Source: Rhizomicrobium sp. (GTDB lineage Bacteria > Pseudomonadota > Alphaproteobacteria > Micropepsales > Micropepsaceae). From it: a stretch of 64,000 nucleotides of DNA. Made by a program: the position numbers and the translations under genes. Of this stretch, positions 27,677 to 36,592 are shown piece after piece. Positions within the stretch are counted from its first letter, which is position 1, and every line of letters begins with the position of its first letter. The stretch spans positions 310,001-374,000 of the forward strand of contig JBBCGJ010000001.1 in the NCBI GenBank assembly GCA_037200985.1. The letters run 5' to 3'. The notes beneath the pieces are model-generated. The model was not told where the DNA came from and made no database searches. It worked only from the letters and a program-made list of their open reading frames with translations.

Positions 27677-28570
27677 ATGCAGATCGGCGATTGGAAGGCC
27701 GTTGCGGGCATGGCCCGGACCTACAGGCAGGCGCGGGAGCTGGGCCTCGAGACCAACATCGCGGAGTTCGAAGCCTTCGGCTTCACGGTTATCGAACCGG
27801 AAAAGACCGGCATGCCGGCGGATTTCGCCGCCCGGCTGTTCGGCGCCACGCTCGGCATCGCCGGCAGCGAAGACGCCAACGTCGTCGATCTCAACAAGCA
27901 GGCGGTGCGCCCGGCGCAGGGCCGCCAGCTCTTCCACCTGATCAACAAGGACCCGCTGTTCGTCGACGCGCTCATGGCGCCGGCGGTGCAGGCGATGGCG
28001 AAATATGTCATGGGCGCGAGCTACCGGCTCTATTCGACCGTCGCCTTCCTGAAGGACGGTCCGGCCGTGCCGACGCCGCTGCACAGCGATTCGACCGGCG
28101 TGCCGCCGCCGATCCCCTTTTACGGCAATGTCTGCAATATCAGCTGGGTGCTGACCGACTACACGCCGGAAAGCGGCACGCTCTGCATGGTGCCGGGCAG
28201 CCATCGCCTGTGCCGCCATCCGACCATGAGCGAGGTGCCCAAATTCATGGGCGGCAGCGGCGACGACGATCTGGTCGTGCCGGTGCTGGCGAAGCCGGGT
28301 TCGCTTGCGGTCTTCCACGGCAACACCTGGCACGGCACCTATCCCAAGACGACGGCCGGAACGCGCTGCCACATCGCCCTGGCGATGTGCCGCAACTATG
28401 TGAATCCGGCGGAGGATTATTCCGACACGCCGGAGGAGCTGCTGCAGCGCGGCGGCCCCGAATTCGCGCGCGCGCTGGGCAAGACCGCCTGGCAAGGCTA
28501 TGGCACGGAAGGTCCCAAGCTCGAACGCATGGCCCTTGTCCGGGCCGCGCACGGCACGGCCTACGGCTGA
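27677..28570 (+). CDS. Phytanoyl-CoA dioxygenase-like protein (PhyH family, copy 1)
   Basis: A 297-residue Fe(II)/2-oxoglutarate oxygenase-like protein. The metal triad is visible as H136 and D138 in PLHSDST and H219 in HGNTWHG, with R230 placed to bind 2-oxoglutarate. PhyH enzymes hydroxylate the alpha carbon of branched acyl-CoAs or other small molecules. AAGGAG precedes the start. It opens a plus-strand run with two acyl-CoA dehydrogenases and a crotonase, so the substrate may be an acyl-CoA or its acid. A paralogue of almost equal length lies at 37803-38699. Confidence 0.88.
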   Translation: MQIGDWKAVAGMARTYRQARELGLETNIAEFEAFGFTVIEPEKTGMPADFAARLFGATLGIAGSEDANVVDLNKQAVRPAQGRQLFHLINKDPLFVDALMAPAVQAMAKYVMGASYRLYSTVAFLKDGPAVPTPLHSDSTGVPPPIPFYGNVCNISWVLTDYTPESGTLCMVPGSHRLCRHPTMSEVPKFMGGSGDDDLVVPVLAKPGSLAVFHGNTWHGTYPKTTAGTRCHIALAMCRNYVNPAEDYSDTPEELLQRGGPEFARALGKTAWQGYGTEGPKLERMALVRAAHGTAYG

Positions 28571-28652
28571 TCGGCCGCGGGCCGTTCGAAATCGCGAGTG
28601 GCGGAATCCCGCCGCTCCGGTGTCGTTGCTTGGCGTCTTTCCTTGAAGCACG

Positions 28653-29795
28653 ATGATCCGTTCGCGCCACTACACGTCCGCCCATGAGGATTTCCGCGCG
28701 ACCGTGCGGCGCTTCCTGGAGAAGGAGTGCGCCCCCCATCGCGAGGCGTGGCAGGCCGCCGGCCGCACGCCGCGCGAGCTTTGGCGCAAGGCCGGCGAGG
28801 CGGGCATCCTCTGCACCAAGATGGATCCCGCCTATGGCGGCGGCGGCGGCGACATTCTGCACTGCCTGATCGTCCTCGAGGAACAGACGCGCATCTGCTT
28901 CAACGAGCTGACCTTCTATCTGCACAGCGATATCATCGCGCCCTATATCGAACTCTACGGTACCGAGCAGCAGAAACGGCACTACCTCCCGAAGATGGCG
29001 ACCGGCGAATTCGTCGCGGCCATCGCGATGACCGAGCCGGGCGCCGGCAGCGACCTGAAGGCGATCCGCACCAGCGCCCGGGCCGACGGCAATGGCTATG
29101 TGCTCAACGGGCAGAAGGTGTTCATCTCCAACGGCCAGGTGGCCAACCTGGTCGTCGTCGCGGCCAAGACCGATGGCGGCGCCGGCGCCAAGGGCATCAG
29201 CCTGTTTCTGCTCGAGACCGACAGGAGCGAGGGTTTCGTTCGCGGCAAGAACCTCAGGAAGATCGGCTGCAAGGCACAAGACTCCTCCGAGCTGTTCTTC
29301 GACGACGTGCGCCTGCCGCCGGAATCGCTCCTGGGCGGCGTCGAAGGGCAGGGCTTTCCGATGCTGATGCGCCGGCTCCCCGAAGAGCGACTCATCATGG
29401 CGATGGCGGCGGTCGCGAACAGCGAGGAGACCGTGGCGGAGACCGCGGCCTATGCCGGCATGCGCACCGCATTCGGCCAGCGTCTCTTCGACTTCCAGAA
29501 CACGCGTTTCAAGCTCGCCGAGTGCAAGACCAAGGCGGTCCTGGGCCGCGTCTTCCTCGACCACTGCATCGACAGCTTCATCGACGGCACGCTCGATACG
29601 ACGACCGCGGCGATGCTGAAATGGTGGACGACAGAGCGCCAGAGCGAAGTGGCCGACGAGTGCCTGCAATTGCACGGCGGCTACGGCTATATGCTCGAAT
29701 CCGACATTGCGCGGCGCTTCGCCGATTCGCGGCTCGGCCGCATCGCCGGCGGCACCAGCGAGATCATGAAAGACATCATCGGTCGGACGCTATGA
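28653..29795 (+). CDS. Acyl-CoA dehydrogenase (tandem copy 1)
   Basis: A 380-residue FAD enzyme catalysing alpha,beta-dehydrogenation of an acyl-CoA. AMTEPGAGSDL and VFISNGQVANLVVV are the FAD and substrate motifs, MRTAFGQRLFDFQNTRFKLA the central helix, and LQLHGGYGYMLE with IAGGTSEIMKDIIGR the C-terminal part, closest in style to LCAD-type enzymes. In LCAD the catalytic base is a Glu before the R-AFG motif, and an AET at that place here preserves it. The stop overlaps the start of the next dehydrogenase gene (ATGA), implying a stoichiometric partnership. Confidence 0.92.
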   Translation: MIRSRHYTSAHEDFRATVRRFLEKECAPHREAWQAAGRTPRELWRKAGEAGILCTKMDPAYGGGGGDILHCLIVLEEQTRICFNELTFYLHSDIIAPYIELYGTEQQKRHYLPKMATGEFVAAIAMTEPGAGSDLKAIRTSARADGNGYVLNGQKVFISNGQVANLVVVAAKTDGGAGAKGISLFLLETDRSEGFVRGKNLRKIGCKAQDSSELFFDDVRLPPESLLGGVEGQGFPMLMRRLPEERLIMAMAAVANSEETVAETAAYAGMRTAFGQRLFDFQNTRFKLAECKTKAVLGRVFLDHCIDSFIDGTLDTTTAAMLKWWTTERQSEVADECLQLHGGYGYMLESDIARRFADSRLGRIAGGTSEIMKDIIGRTL

Positions 29796-30961
29796 GCCAG
29801 GCCACGCTGCCGTCCTCGCTGCCCTTTACCGAGGAACACGCGATCTTCCGCGCTTCGGCGCGCCGGTTCTTCGAGAGCGAGGTCGCGCCGCTCCAGGCGG
29901 AATGGGAAGCGGCAAGGATCACACCGCGCTCGATCTGGAAGCGGGCGGGCGAGTTCGGCTTCCTGTGCCCCAGATTGCCCGAAGCCTATGGCGGCATGGA
30001 CGCCGATTTTCTCTACACGCTTATCCTCGCCGAGGAACAGACCCGCGTCGGCGCGATCGCGCCGATGCTGACGCTGCAGTCCGACGTGGTGGCGCCGTAC
30101 CTGCTGCACTACGGCACCGAAGCGCAGAAGCGGCGCTACCTGCCGGCCATGGCGGCGGGCGACTGCATCGGCGCCATCGGGATGACGGAGCCCTCGGCCG
30201 GCAGCGATCTTCAGGCCATCCGCACCGTCGCGAAAAAGACGGGCGACGGCTACGCGATCGGCGGCCAGAAGACCTTCATCTCCAACGGCATCAACGCCGA
30301 CCTCGTGATCCTCGCCTGCAAGACCGATGCGAGCGCCGGCGCGCGGGGCGTGAGCCTGTTTCTTGTCGACACGACGACGCCGGGATTCTCGCGCGGGCGG
30401 AACCTGAAGAAGCTCGGCCAGCATGCGGCGGACACGGCGGAATTGTTCTTCGACGACATGCGCGTGCCGGACGATGCGCTGCTCGGCGGCGTCGAGGCGT
30501 GCGGCTTCGCCCAGCTCATGGACCGGCTGGTCGAGGAGCGGCTGATGACGGGCATCGCCTCGGTTGCGATGATCGAGCGCGCCCTGGCGCTGACCGTCTC
30601 CTATGTGCGGGACCGCAAGGCGTTCGGCCAGCGCGTGCTGGACTTCCAGAACACGCGGTTCAAGCTGGCCGAGGCGAAGACCGAAGCCACCGTGCTGCGG
30701 GTCTTTCTCGAACGCTGCGTTCTGGATTTCATGGCCGGCGCGCTCGATCCCGTGTTCGCCGCGATGCTGAAATACCGGTCGACCGAGCAGCAGAACGCGA
30801 TCGTCGACGATTGCGTGCAGTTGCACGGCGGCTACGGCTATATCCTCGATTATCCGATCGCCCGCATGTGGCTCGACGGGCGCGTCACCAAGATCTATGG
30901 CGGCGCCAACGAGGTCATGAAGGAGATCATCGGCCGCTCGCTCGGCGGCCGCGCGAGATGA
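29792..30961 (+). CDS. Acyl-CoA dehydrogenase (tandem copy 2)
   Basis: A 389-residue acyl-CoA dehydrogenase clearly related to the preceding gene. GMTEPSAGSDLQAI, TFISNGINADLVIL, DRKAFGQRVLDFQNTRFKLA and LHGGYGYILDYP are conserved, and the C-terminus has IYGGANEVMKEIIGR. At the site where copy 1 has AET before the helix, this protein has ALT, so the putative catalytic Glu is replaced by Leu. Copy 2 may therefore use another residue or act as a structural partner. Both ends overlap neighbours by four bases (ATGA), linking it tightly to the dehydrogenase before and the crotonase after. Confidence 0.92.
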   Translation: MSQATLPSSLPFTEEHAIFRASARRFFESEVAPLQAEWEAARITPRSIWKRAGEFGFLCPRLPEAYGGMDADFLYTLILAEEQTRVGAIAPMLTLQSDVVAPYLLHYGTEAQKRRYLPAMAAGDCIGAIGMTEPSAGSDLQAIRTVAKKTGDGYAIGGQKTFISNGINADLVILACKTDASAGARGVSLFLVDTTTPGFSRGRNLKKLGQHAADTAELFFDDMRVPDDALLGGVEACGFAQLMDRLVEERLMTGIASVAMIERALALTVSYVRDRKAFGQRVLDFQNTRFKLAEAKTEATVLRVFLERCVLDFMAGALDPVFAAMLKYRSTEQQNAIVDDCVQLHGGYGYILDYPIARMWLDGRVTKIYGGANEVMKEIIGRSLGGRAR

Positions 30962-31737
30962 CGGCGCGCGTCCTGCTCCAGATCGCCGACGGCGTCGCGG
31001 CGATCGTGCTCAACCGGCCGGAGAGCGGCAATGCCATCGACCGCGAACTGGCACGCGAATTGATGCTGGCGACGCATGCCTGCGAGAAGGATCGCGGCGT
31101 CCGCGCCGTGGTCCTTCGCGGCAACGGCAGGCTGTTCTGCGCCGGCGGCGACCTCAAGGCGATCCAGGGCGAGGGCAACGCCGCCGCGGCCTATGTGCGC
31201 GAACTGCTCGCCTATCTGCACGAGGCGCTGTCGGCGATGGCGCGCATCCCCGTCCCCGTGATCGCGGGCATCCACGGTGCTGCGGCCGGCGCCGGCTTCT
31301 CGCTCGCCTGCGCGACCGATCTTGCCGTCGCGACGCGCTCGGCGCGCTTCGTGATGGCCTATGCGACGGTCGGATTGACGCCCGACGGCTCGTCGAGCTG
31401 GTATCTGCCGCGCCTGGTCGGCCTGCGCCGCGCCTTGCAGCTTTCGTTGCTCAATCGCGAACTGACGGCGGAGGAAGCGTTTGGCTGGGGTCTCCTCAAT
31501 GAGATTGTCGACGACGACGCGCTGCCTGAAGCGGTGACGGCACTGGCGCGGCGACTCGCCTCCGGCCCCACGGCGGCGCATGGCGGTGCCAAGCGGCTGC
31601 TCCGGATGTCGCTGGACAACACGCTCGAGACCCAGTTGATGGAAGAGATGCGCACGATCTGCGCCGCGCTGGATGGCGGCGAGGCGCGGGAAGGCCTCGC
31701 CGCCTTTATCGCCAAGCGGCCCGCGAATTTCCGCTGA
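30958..31737 (+). CDS. Enoyl-CoA hydratase/isomerase (crotonase family, copy 1)
   Basis: A 259-residue crotonase-fold protein. The oxyanion-hole strands are FCAGGDLKAI and HGAAAGAGFSLACATDLAVA, in the expected places. The usual second catalytic Glu region reads TVGLTPDGSSSWYLPRLVG, where an Asp (TPDG) rather than the Glu pair of classic hydratases is visible, so an isomerase or hydratase of the PaaG type is possible. The ATG overlaps the stop of the preceding dehydrogenase by four bases. It completes a plus-strand unit PhyH - ACAD - ACAD - crotonase. Confidence 0.9.
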   Translation: MTARVLLQIADGVAAIVLNRPESGNAIDRELARELMLATHACEKDRGVRAVVLRGNGRLFCAGGDLKAIQGEGNAAAAYVRELLAYLHEALSAMARIPVPVIAGIHGAAAGAGFSLACATDLAVATRSARFVMAYATVGLTPDGSSSWYLPRLVGLRRALQLSLLNRELTAEEAFGWGLLNEIVDDDALPEAVTALARRLASGPTAAHGGAKRLLRMSLDNTLETQLMEEMRTICAALDGGEAREGLAAFIAKRPANFR

Positions 31738-31747
31738 TCAAGCCCTG

Positions 31748-32623
31748 CTAGGTCTTGGCCTTCTGGCGCCAGGGCTCGTCGCCCTTGGCATAGCTCGATT
31801 GCACGCCTTTGTGCACGCCGGTGGGATCGACCGGCACGCCGAACACCTCCATGCAGTGGCTATGCGCGATATGGTGCATGGCGAAGGCCGCCATATGGGC
31901 GGCGACGCGACCTTGCGCGTCCTGTGCGGCGTTCACCGCCTGCTTGGCGAGCTTGAGGGCGAAGGACGGGCGCTGCGCGATCTGGAGCGCGAGTTCGAGC
32001 GTCGCTTCCGCGAGCTCGGCGCGCGGCACGACGCGATTGACCATGCCGCATTGGCGCGCTTCCTCGGCGTTGATCTGCGCGCCGGCGAACAGCATCTCCT
32101 TGGCCTTGCGCGCCCCAAGCTCCCAGGGGTGGGCGAAATATTCGACGCCGGGAATGCCCAGCATCAGCGTCACGTCCTCGAACAGCGCGTCGTCGGCGGC
32201 GACGATGAGATCGGACGGCCAGCACAGCATGAGGCCGCCCGCGACGCAGCGCCCCTGCACCGCGGCGATGGTGGGCTTGGGGATGGCGCGCCAGCGTTCG
32301 CAGAAGCCGGTGTAGAGTTCTTCCTCCCGCGCCATGCGGCCTTCCGCGCCCGGCCGGCGATAGCCGGTGGCGCCGGTGACGGGCCGGTATTTGTCCTGCG
32401 TATCGAGGTGGTCGCGCTCGCGCAGATCGTGGCCTGAGGAGAAGTGCGGCCCGTTCGCCGCGGTGATGATCACCTTCACCGCCTCGTCCTGGGCGGCGCG
32501 TTCATAGGCGTCGTTCAGCGCGTAGAGCAGGCGCGTATCCTGCGCATTGCGGGCCTCGGGACGGTTGAGGACGATGCGCGCGACGTTCGGCGCCGCCATT
32601 TCGTAGAGGATGGAATCCGCCAT
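31748..32623 (-). CDS. Enoyl-CoA hydratase/isomerase (crotonase family, copy 2)
   Basis: A 291-residue crotonase-like enzyme, longer than copy 1 through an insert after the first oxyanion strand (HFSSGHDLRERDHLDTQDKY, then RPVTGATGYRR). The second strand is QGRCVAGGLMLCWPSDLIVA. The long insert and the WPSDLIVA segment mark a subgroup annotated in many genomes as enoyl-CoA hydratase of unknown substrate. It is convergent with copy 1, with only ten bases between the stops, and is followed on its strand by the 141-residue unknown protein gene. Confidence 0.9.
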   Translation of the reverse strand: MADSILYEMAAPNVARIVLNRPEARNAQDTRLLYALNDAYERAAQDEAVKVIITAANGPHFSSGHDLRERDHLDTQDKYRPVTGATGYRRPGAEGRMAREEELYTGFCERWRAIPKPTIAAVQGRCVAGGLMLCWPSDLIVAADDALFEDVTLMLGIPGVEYFAHPWELGARKAKEMLFAGAQINAEEARQCGMVNRVVPRAELAEATLELALQIAQRPSFALKLAKQAVNAAQDAQGRVAAHMAAFAMHHIAHSHCMEVFGVPVDPTGVHKGVQSSYAKGDEPWRQKAKT

Positions 32624-32644
32624 GATCTTCTCCCGGATGGCCGC

Positions 32645-33070
32645 CTAAAGCGTGCGCACGGCCAGATCGTTGTGCAGGCCGACGAAGTTCGCCGGCACCT
32701 TTGTGCGGTCGCGGCTGGTCGAGACCGAGCGTCCCTCCGCGATGCCCTTGGCCATGTAGGCTTCGACCTCGGCCATGGTTTCGGGGGTGTAGACCATCCG
32801 CGCGACCGGCACGACGAAGTCGTAGTCGTGCTCGGTGCGGACGTCCGCCTCGGCAATCGCGGTCTCCTCGAATTTCACCAGCTTGCCGTTCTCGACGATG
32901 CAGTGCCAGGCGATGGTGCCGGTGCCGTTCTTGTCGAGGTGCTTGGGCACCTTGTTGAAGACCTCGCAGATGCTGAGACTGGCGGCGGGGCCGGCTTCGG
33001 CGGCATATTTCGCCAGCCGTTCCTTCAACGCGGCGATCCAGGCGGGGCTGGCGAATTCGAACTTGTCCAT
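32645..33070 (-). CDS. Conserved protein of unknown function, about 140 aa (copy 1)
   Basis: A 141-residue protein I do not recognise. It starts MDKFEF, holds CEVFNKVPKHLDKNGTGTIA with WH following, a charged middle (EADVRTEHDYDFVVPVARMV) and ends GLHNDLAVRTL. A second copy at 43535-43957 is alike at roughly half of positions by eye, with the same start, KHLD, DYDF and C-terminus. No signal peptide or membrane segment is seen. The alternation of beta-like strands recalls small hot-dog or SCP2-like lipid-binding folds, but this is only a guess. Both copies sit among acyl-CoA genes, so a role with acyl-CoA substrates is inferred. Confidence 0.75.
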   Translation of the reverse strand: MDKFEFASPAWIAALKERLAKYAAEAGPAASLSICEVFNKVPKHLDKNGTGTIAWHCIVENGKLVKFEETAIAEADVRTEHDYDFVVPVARMVYTPETMAEVEAYMAKGIAEGRSVSTSRDRTKVPANFVGLHNDLAVRTL

Positions 33071-33128
33071 GGCGGTCTCCCTGCGGCGCATCGATCCGAC
33101 ACGGCCGACGGCCGAATCCGCCATGTCG

Positions 33129-34226
33129 TCAAACCGAAAAAGTCCTGAATTCACAACGATGTGGCGGGCCCGACGCGATGTGCAGCCTGGGCCGTTCCGC
33201 GTCCAGCTCGAAGATGCAGCAGGCGAGGGTGAAGCCGATATTCTCGTCTTCCTCGTTGCGGCCGCCGCCGCGGGACACCGGATAGTCCGGGTCGTCGTGC
33301 CCCGAAAGGATTTCCTTGATCGCCGGGATGCCGAGGGGCGCATCCAGGGCGCTGAAACGTTCGTGCAGGGCCGCGAAGCGCAGATAGGTGCTGCGTCCAG
33401 GCTTGCGGCCCACTGCGCCGGCGACGTCGCAATTCTTGAGCGGATGATTGGTGTGGTAGACGGGCTGCGACGGATCGTCGGGGCCGTATTTGACGATCGT
33501 GCCCGCCGAGCGCTCATACATCGCCACCGCCTCGGGATCGCCTATCACCCAGTTGAGACCGGAGGCGTGCGGCAGCCGCTCGATCAGCGCGACGGCCTGC
33601 GGGAGGCTGGTCGATTCCAGGAGCAGGCGGTAGATCGCGAAGATCGGCACGCCCGCGATGTCCGTCCGGAGCCGGGTCAATGTGTTGTCGCATACGGCGA
33701 AGCCGTGGCTGTTCATGCCGTTCAGGCTGATCATGCCCGGCACGCTGGGCGCCAGGATGCGGCCGTCGGAATTGTCGCAACGATACCGCAGCAATAGCTG
33801 ATAGCCGTCGAGATAGGCGTCGAGATCGAGGTTCTGTCCGATCAGCGCGGGCTGCGTGCCGGTCGGGCCCAGCGCCATCGTGCTGCACGCCTCGCCGGGC
33901 GGCGCCGCGGAGGGGGCGAACCAGAACTCCTCGTTGATATGCTGGAACGCGAGCAGGGTGGGGTAGTCGACCGCGGCGCCCTCCGCGATGCCGCGGATTT
34001 CTTCGAGCACGCTAGGCGCATGCGCCTGCAACGCCCGTTCGAATTTCGTTTCGGCGAAAAACCGCTCGACATGGCGCGCGCGGGTCACCTTGTAGACGCG
34101 CCGCAGCGCCTCGTCCCAGCGGTCGAGCAGCGCGTGGATCCGGGGGCGCAGCATCTCGCCATGCTGGCGGCCGCGCGCGGTCGGGCCGCCCTCCAGCGTG
34201 ATGATCTCCAACGCACTCGTCTCCAT
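33129..34226 (-). CDS. C45-family Ntn hydrolase (acyl-CoA:6-APA acyltransferase-like amide hydrolase)
   Basis: A 365-residue member of the peptidase C45 / penicillin acyltransferase group. The predicted self-cleavage site and nucleophile are C114 in GEACSTMALG, followed by IGQNLDLD. SLNGMNSHGFAVCDNTL is the glycine/asparagine-rich core, and GLNWVIGDPEAVAMYER follows. Members hydrolyse or transfer acyl groups on amide bonds, and the Ntn superfamily includes acid ceramidase and N-acylethanolamine amidase. ATG 34226 (METSALEI) is preferred over an upstream start. No signal peptide is obvious. It adds a fourth amide-cleaving enzyme to this region. Confidence 0.85.
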   Translation of the reverse strand: METSALEIITLEGGPTARGRQHGEMLRPRIHALLDRWDEALRRVYKVTRARHVERFFAETKFERALQAHAPSVLEEIRGIAEGAAVDYPTLLAFQHINEEFWFAPSAAPPGEACSTMALGPTGTQPALIGQNLDLDAYLDGYQLLLRYRCDNSDGRILAPSVPGMISLNGMNSHGFAVCDNTLTRLRTDIAGVPIFAIYRLLLESTSLPQAVALIERLPHASGLNWVIGDPEAVAMYERSAGTIVKYGPDDPSQPVYHTNHPLKNCDVAGAVGRKPGRSTYLRFAALHERFSALDAPLGIPAIKEILSGHDDPDYPVSRGGGRNEEDENIGFTLACCIFELDAERPRLHIASGPPHRCEFRTFSV

Positions 34227-34336
34227 CGTCGGCCTCGGCGAAATATCCCATGACAAGACACTCGCACGCGATCGATCCGCCACTCCCGCCGCGTCGAAAT
34301 CCGCGCCATCATCGCGCGGGCAATCGGGCGCATCGC

Positions 34337-34774
34337 ATGACCGAAGACGAAAAACTCAAGATCGAAGCGGCCTGCATCCGCCTTCAGACGCGTTATGGCA
34401 CGCTGGCCGACCGCCAGGATCCGAAATTCGCGGACCTCTTCATCAAGGATGCGACGATCACCTTGCCCGAATATCCGCCTTTCGCCGGTCTGGACGCGAT
34501 CATGCAGGGGCAGGCGGATTGGAAGGCGAGCGGCGTCGTGATGCGCCATATCGTGACGAATTGCACCATCGAGGTGAAAAGCGCCAGCCACGCCACCGGG
34601 ATTTGCTATCTGACGGTCCTCGCCCATGACAGGCCGCTTCCGCCCGGCACGCCCTTGCCGGCGCCGCGGGTGACGTTCGGCGAATTCCACGATCACTTCG
34701 TCAAGGTCGGCGGCGCCTGGCTGATCCAGAGCCGCCGGCTGCACCGCATGTTTCGCGGGTTCGGGCCGGCCTAG
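34337..34774 (+). CDS. SnoaL/NTF2-like small enzyme
   Basis: A 145-residue cone-fold protein of the SnoaL-like (NTF2) superfamily. LQTRYGTLADRQDPKFADLF starts the fold, ATITLPEYPPFAGLDAIMQG and VVMRHIVTNCTIEV are the central strands, and VKVGGAWLIQSRRLHRMF ends it. Such proteins act as cyclases, isomerases, dehydratases or hydroxylation partners in ring-compound metabolism. The Asp/His arrangement of ketosteroid isomerase is not clearly visible. The ATG at 34337 is preferred over an upstream frame that overlaps the divergent C45 gene. Confidence 0.8.
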   Translation: MTEDEKLKIEAACIRLQTRYGTLADRQDPKFADLFIKDATITLPEYPPFAGLDAIMQGQADWKASGVVMRHIVTNCTIEVKSASHATGICYLTVLAHDRPLPPGTPLPAPRVTFGEFHDHFVKVGGAWLIQSRRLHRMFRGFGPA

Positions 34775-34915
34775 CGGCATCGCGCGCGTCTGGTCTTCCT
34801 ATCGCCGTCCGTTTCGGTGCGCGCGGCGGGCCGGATGGAGGATAGACCCGTCTTGCGTGTCTGTACCGGGAGGCGCGTGCAAAGTTCTTCGCCCTTGTAG
34901 GAGGCGCATTCGACG

Positions 34916-36505
34916 ATGCCCGGTCTTCATATTTCCCGGATTGGCGCGCACCCCTTCGGCGGCCAGGACATCCGTTCGCTGTTCGAACACCAGGCAAAGG
35001 TACGCCGCGATCATCCCTTCCTGATCTGGTCGCCGTTCACCGGTGAAGACCGCATCTGGACCTATGGTGCTTTTCGCGACGCGATCGCGTCTTTCGCGGC
35101 GGGCCTTCACGCCCGCGGCGTCCGCCCCGGCGAGCGCGTGATGATCCATCTCGACAATTGTCCCGAGAGCGTGATCGCCTGGCTCGGAACCGCCTGGGCC
35201 GGCGCCGTCGCCGTCATGTCCAACACGCGGTCCAGCGCGGACGAGGTCGCCTATTTCGCCTCCCACAGCCGGGCCGTCGCGGTCGTCACGCAGCCGAAAT
35301 ATCTGGACACCGTGGGCGACGCCTGCAAGGGCGCGCGATGGATCGCGGTCACCGGGACGGATGGCGGCGAACCGGCGTCGGATTCCCCGCCGGCATGGGC
35401 CGTCCGTTTCGAAGAGATCGAGGGAGACATTTGGGCCTTGCCGGAAAGACCGCACGACCCGGCGGCGCCGTTCGGGATTCAGTATACGTCGGGCACCACG
35501 GCGCGGCCGAAGGCCGTGTCCTGGACGCATGCCAATGCCCTGTGGGGCGCGCGCATCTCGTCGCAGCACGAGGATTTGCGGCCGGACGACGTCCATTGGG
35601 CGGCGATGCCGCTGTTCCACACCAATGCGCAGGTCTATTCGCTTCTGGCCGCGGCGTGGGTGGGCGCAAGCTGCGTGCTGCAGCCGAAGTTCTCGGCCTC
35701 GCGGTTCTGGCCGGTGTCGCTCAAATACGGCTGCACCTGGGCCTCGATGGCGCCGTTCTGCGTGCGTGCGCTGCTCGATCTTCCGGTGCCGGATCACCGT
35801 TATCGTCTCTGGGGAAGCGCGGTCTGCGACATGCCGTTCGACGCGCATTTCCGGGTGCGGACGATCGGCTGGTGGGGCATGACCGAGACCGTCACGCATG
35901 GCATCGTCGGCGCGGTACACCAGGCCAACACGCCGCTGGCGATCGGCCGCGTCGCGCCCGAATATCGCATCAGGATCGTCGACGAAGAAGGAAGGCAGGT
36001 GCGGCCCGGCGAGACCGGCGATCTGCGCATCTTCGGTATCCGCGGGCTCTCGCTGTTCGAAGAGTATGTCGACGATCCCAAGGCGACGGCGGCCGCGTTC
36101 GACGAGGACGGATTCATGATCACCGGCGATCGCGTGCGCGTCGGCGCGGATGGTTCGATATTCTTCGTCGACCGCGCCAAGGACATGCTGAAAGTGGGCG
36201 GCGAAAACGTCGCGGCATCGGAGATCGAGCGCGTGATCATGGACGTTGCGGGCGTTTCGGAAGTCGCCGTCGTCGGGCGAAGGCACCCGATGCTGGACGA
36301 GGTGCCGGTGGCGTTCGTCATCCCGCTGGACCCGGCGCGAACGGCTCTTCCGGACGAGATATTGGCTGCGTGTCGGCAGAAGCTGGCCGATTTCAAGGTC
36401 CCGCGGCAGGTGCGGCTCGTGCCGTCCCTTCCGCGCAGCACGCTGGAAAAGATCGCCAAGGCCGAGCTGCGCGGGATGCTGGAGAGGGAAGAGCCGGCTC
36501 ACTAG
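34916..36505 (+). CDS. Acyl-CoA ligase (AMP-forming, CaiC/FadD-like, copy 2)
   Basis: A 529-residue adenylate-forming enzyme. IQYTSGTTARPKAVSWTHAN is the P-loop-like motif, in which a lysine sits as expected. GWWGMTETVTHG is the adenylate motif, DGFMITGDRVRVGADGSIFF and DRAKDMLKVGGENVAASEIE the hinge, and LEKIAKAEL the C-terminal lysine. It resembles the crotonobetaine/carnitine--CoA ligase group and differs clearly from copy 1 at 24474. GGAGG lies 11 bases before the ATG. It begins a plus-strand run ligase - thiolase - PhyH, so it may activate the acid that the thiolase and PhyH enzymes process. Confidence 0.92.
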   Translation: MPGLHISRIGAHPFGGQDIRSLFEHQAKVRRDHPFLIWSPFTGEDRIWTYGAFRDAIASFAAGLHARGVRPGERVMIHLDNCPESVIAWLGTAWAGAVAVMSNTRSSADEVAYFASHSRAVAVVTQPKYLDTVGDACKGARWIAVTGTDGGEPASDSPPAWAVRFEEIEGDIWALPERPHDPAAPFGIQYTSGTTARPKAVSWTHANALWGARISSQHEDLRPDDVHWAAMPLFHTNAQVYSLLAAAWVGASCVLQPKFSASRFWPVSLKYGCTWASMAPFCVRALLDLPVPDHRYRLWGSAVCDMPFDAHFRVRTIGWWGMTETVTHGIVGAVHQANTPLAIGRVAPEYRIRIVDEEGRQVRPGETGDLRIFGIRGLSLFEEYVDDPKATAAAFDEDGFMITGDRVRVGADGSIFFVDRAKDMLKVGGENVAASEIERVIMDVAGVSEVAVVGRRHPMLDEVPVAFVIPLDPARTALPDEILAACRQKLADFKVPRQVRLVPSLPRSTLEKIAKAELRGMLEREEPAH

Positions 36506-36592
36506 ACCGCGGTTTCGATAGCGGTTTATCGGCCGAGCCGTGTCTTTTCCGGTACGCGACCGCTTCCGGCGGGTTTCATCTGGAGCATCAAA

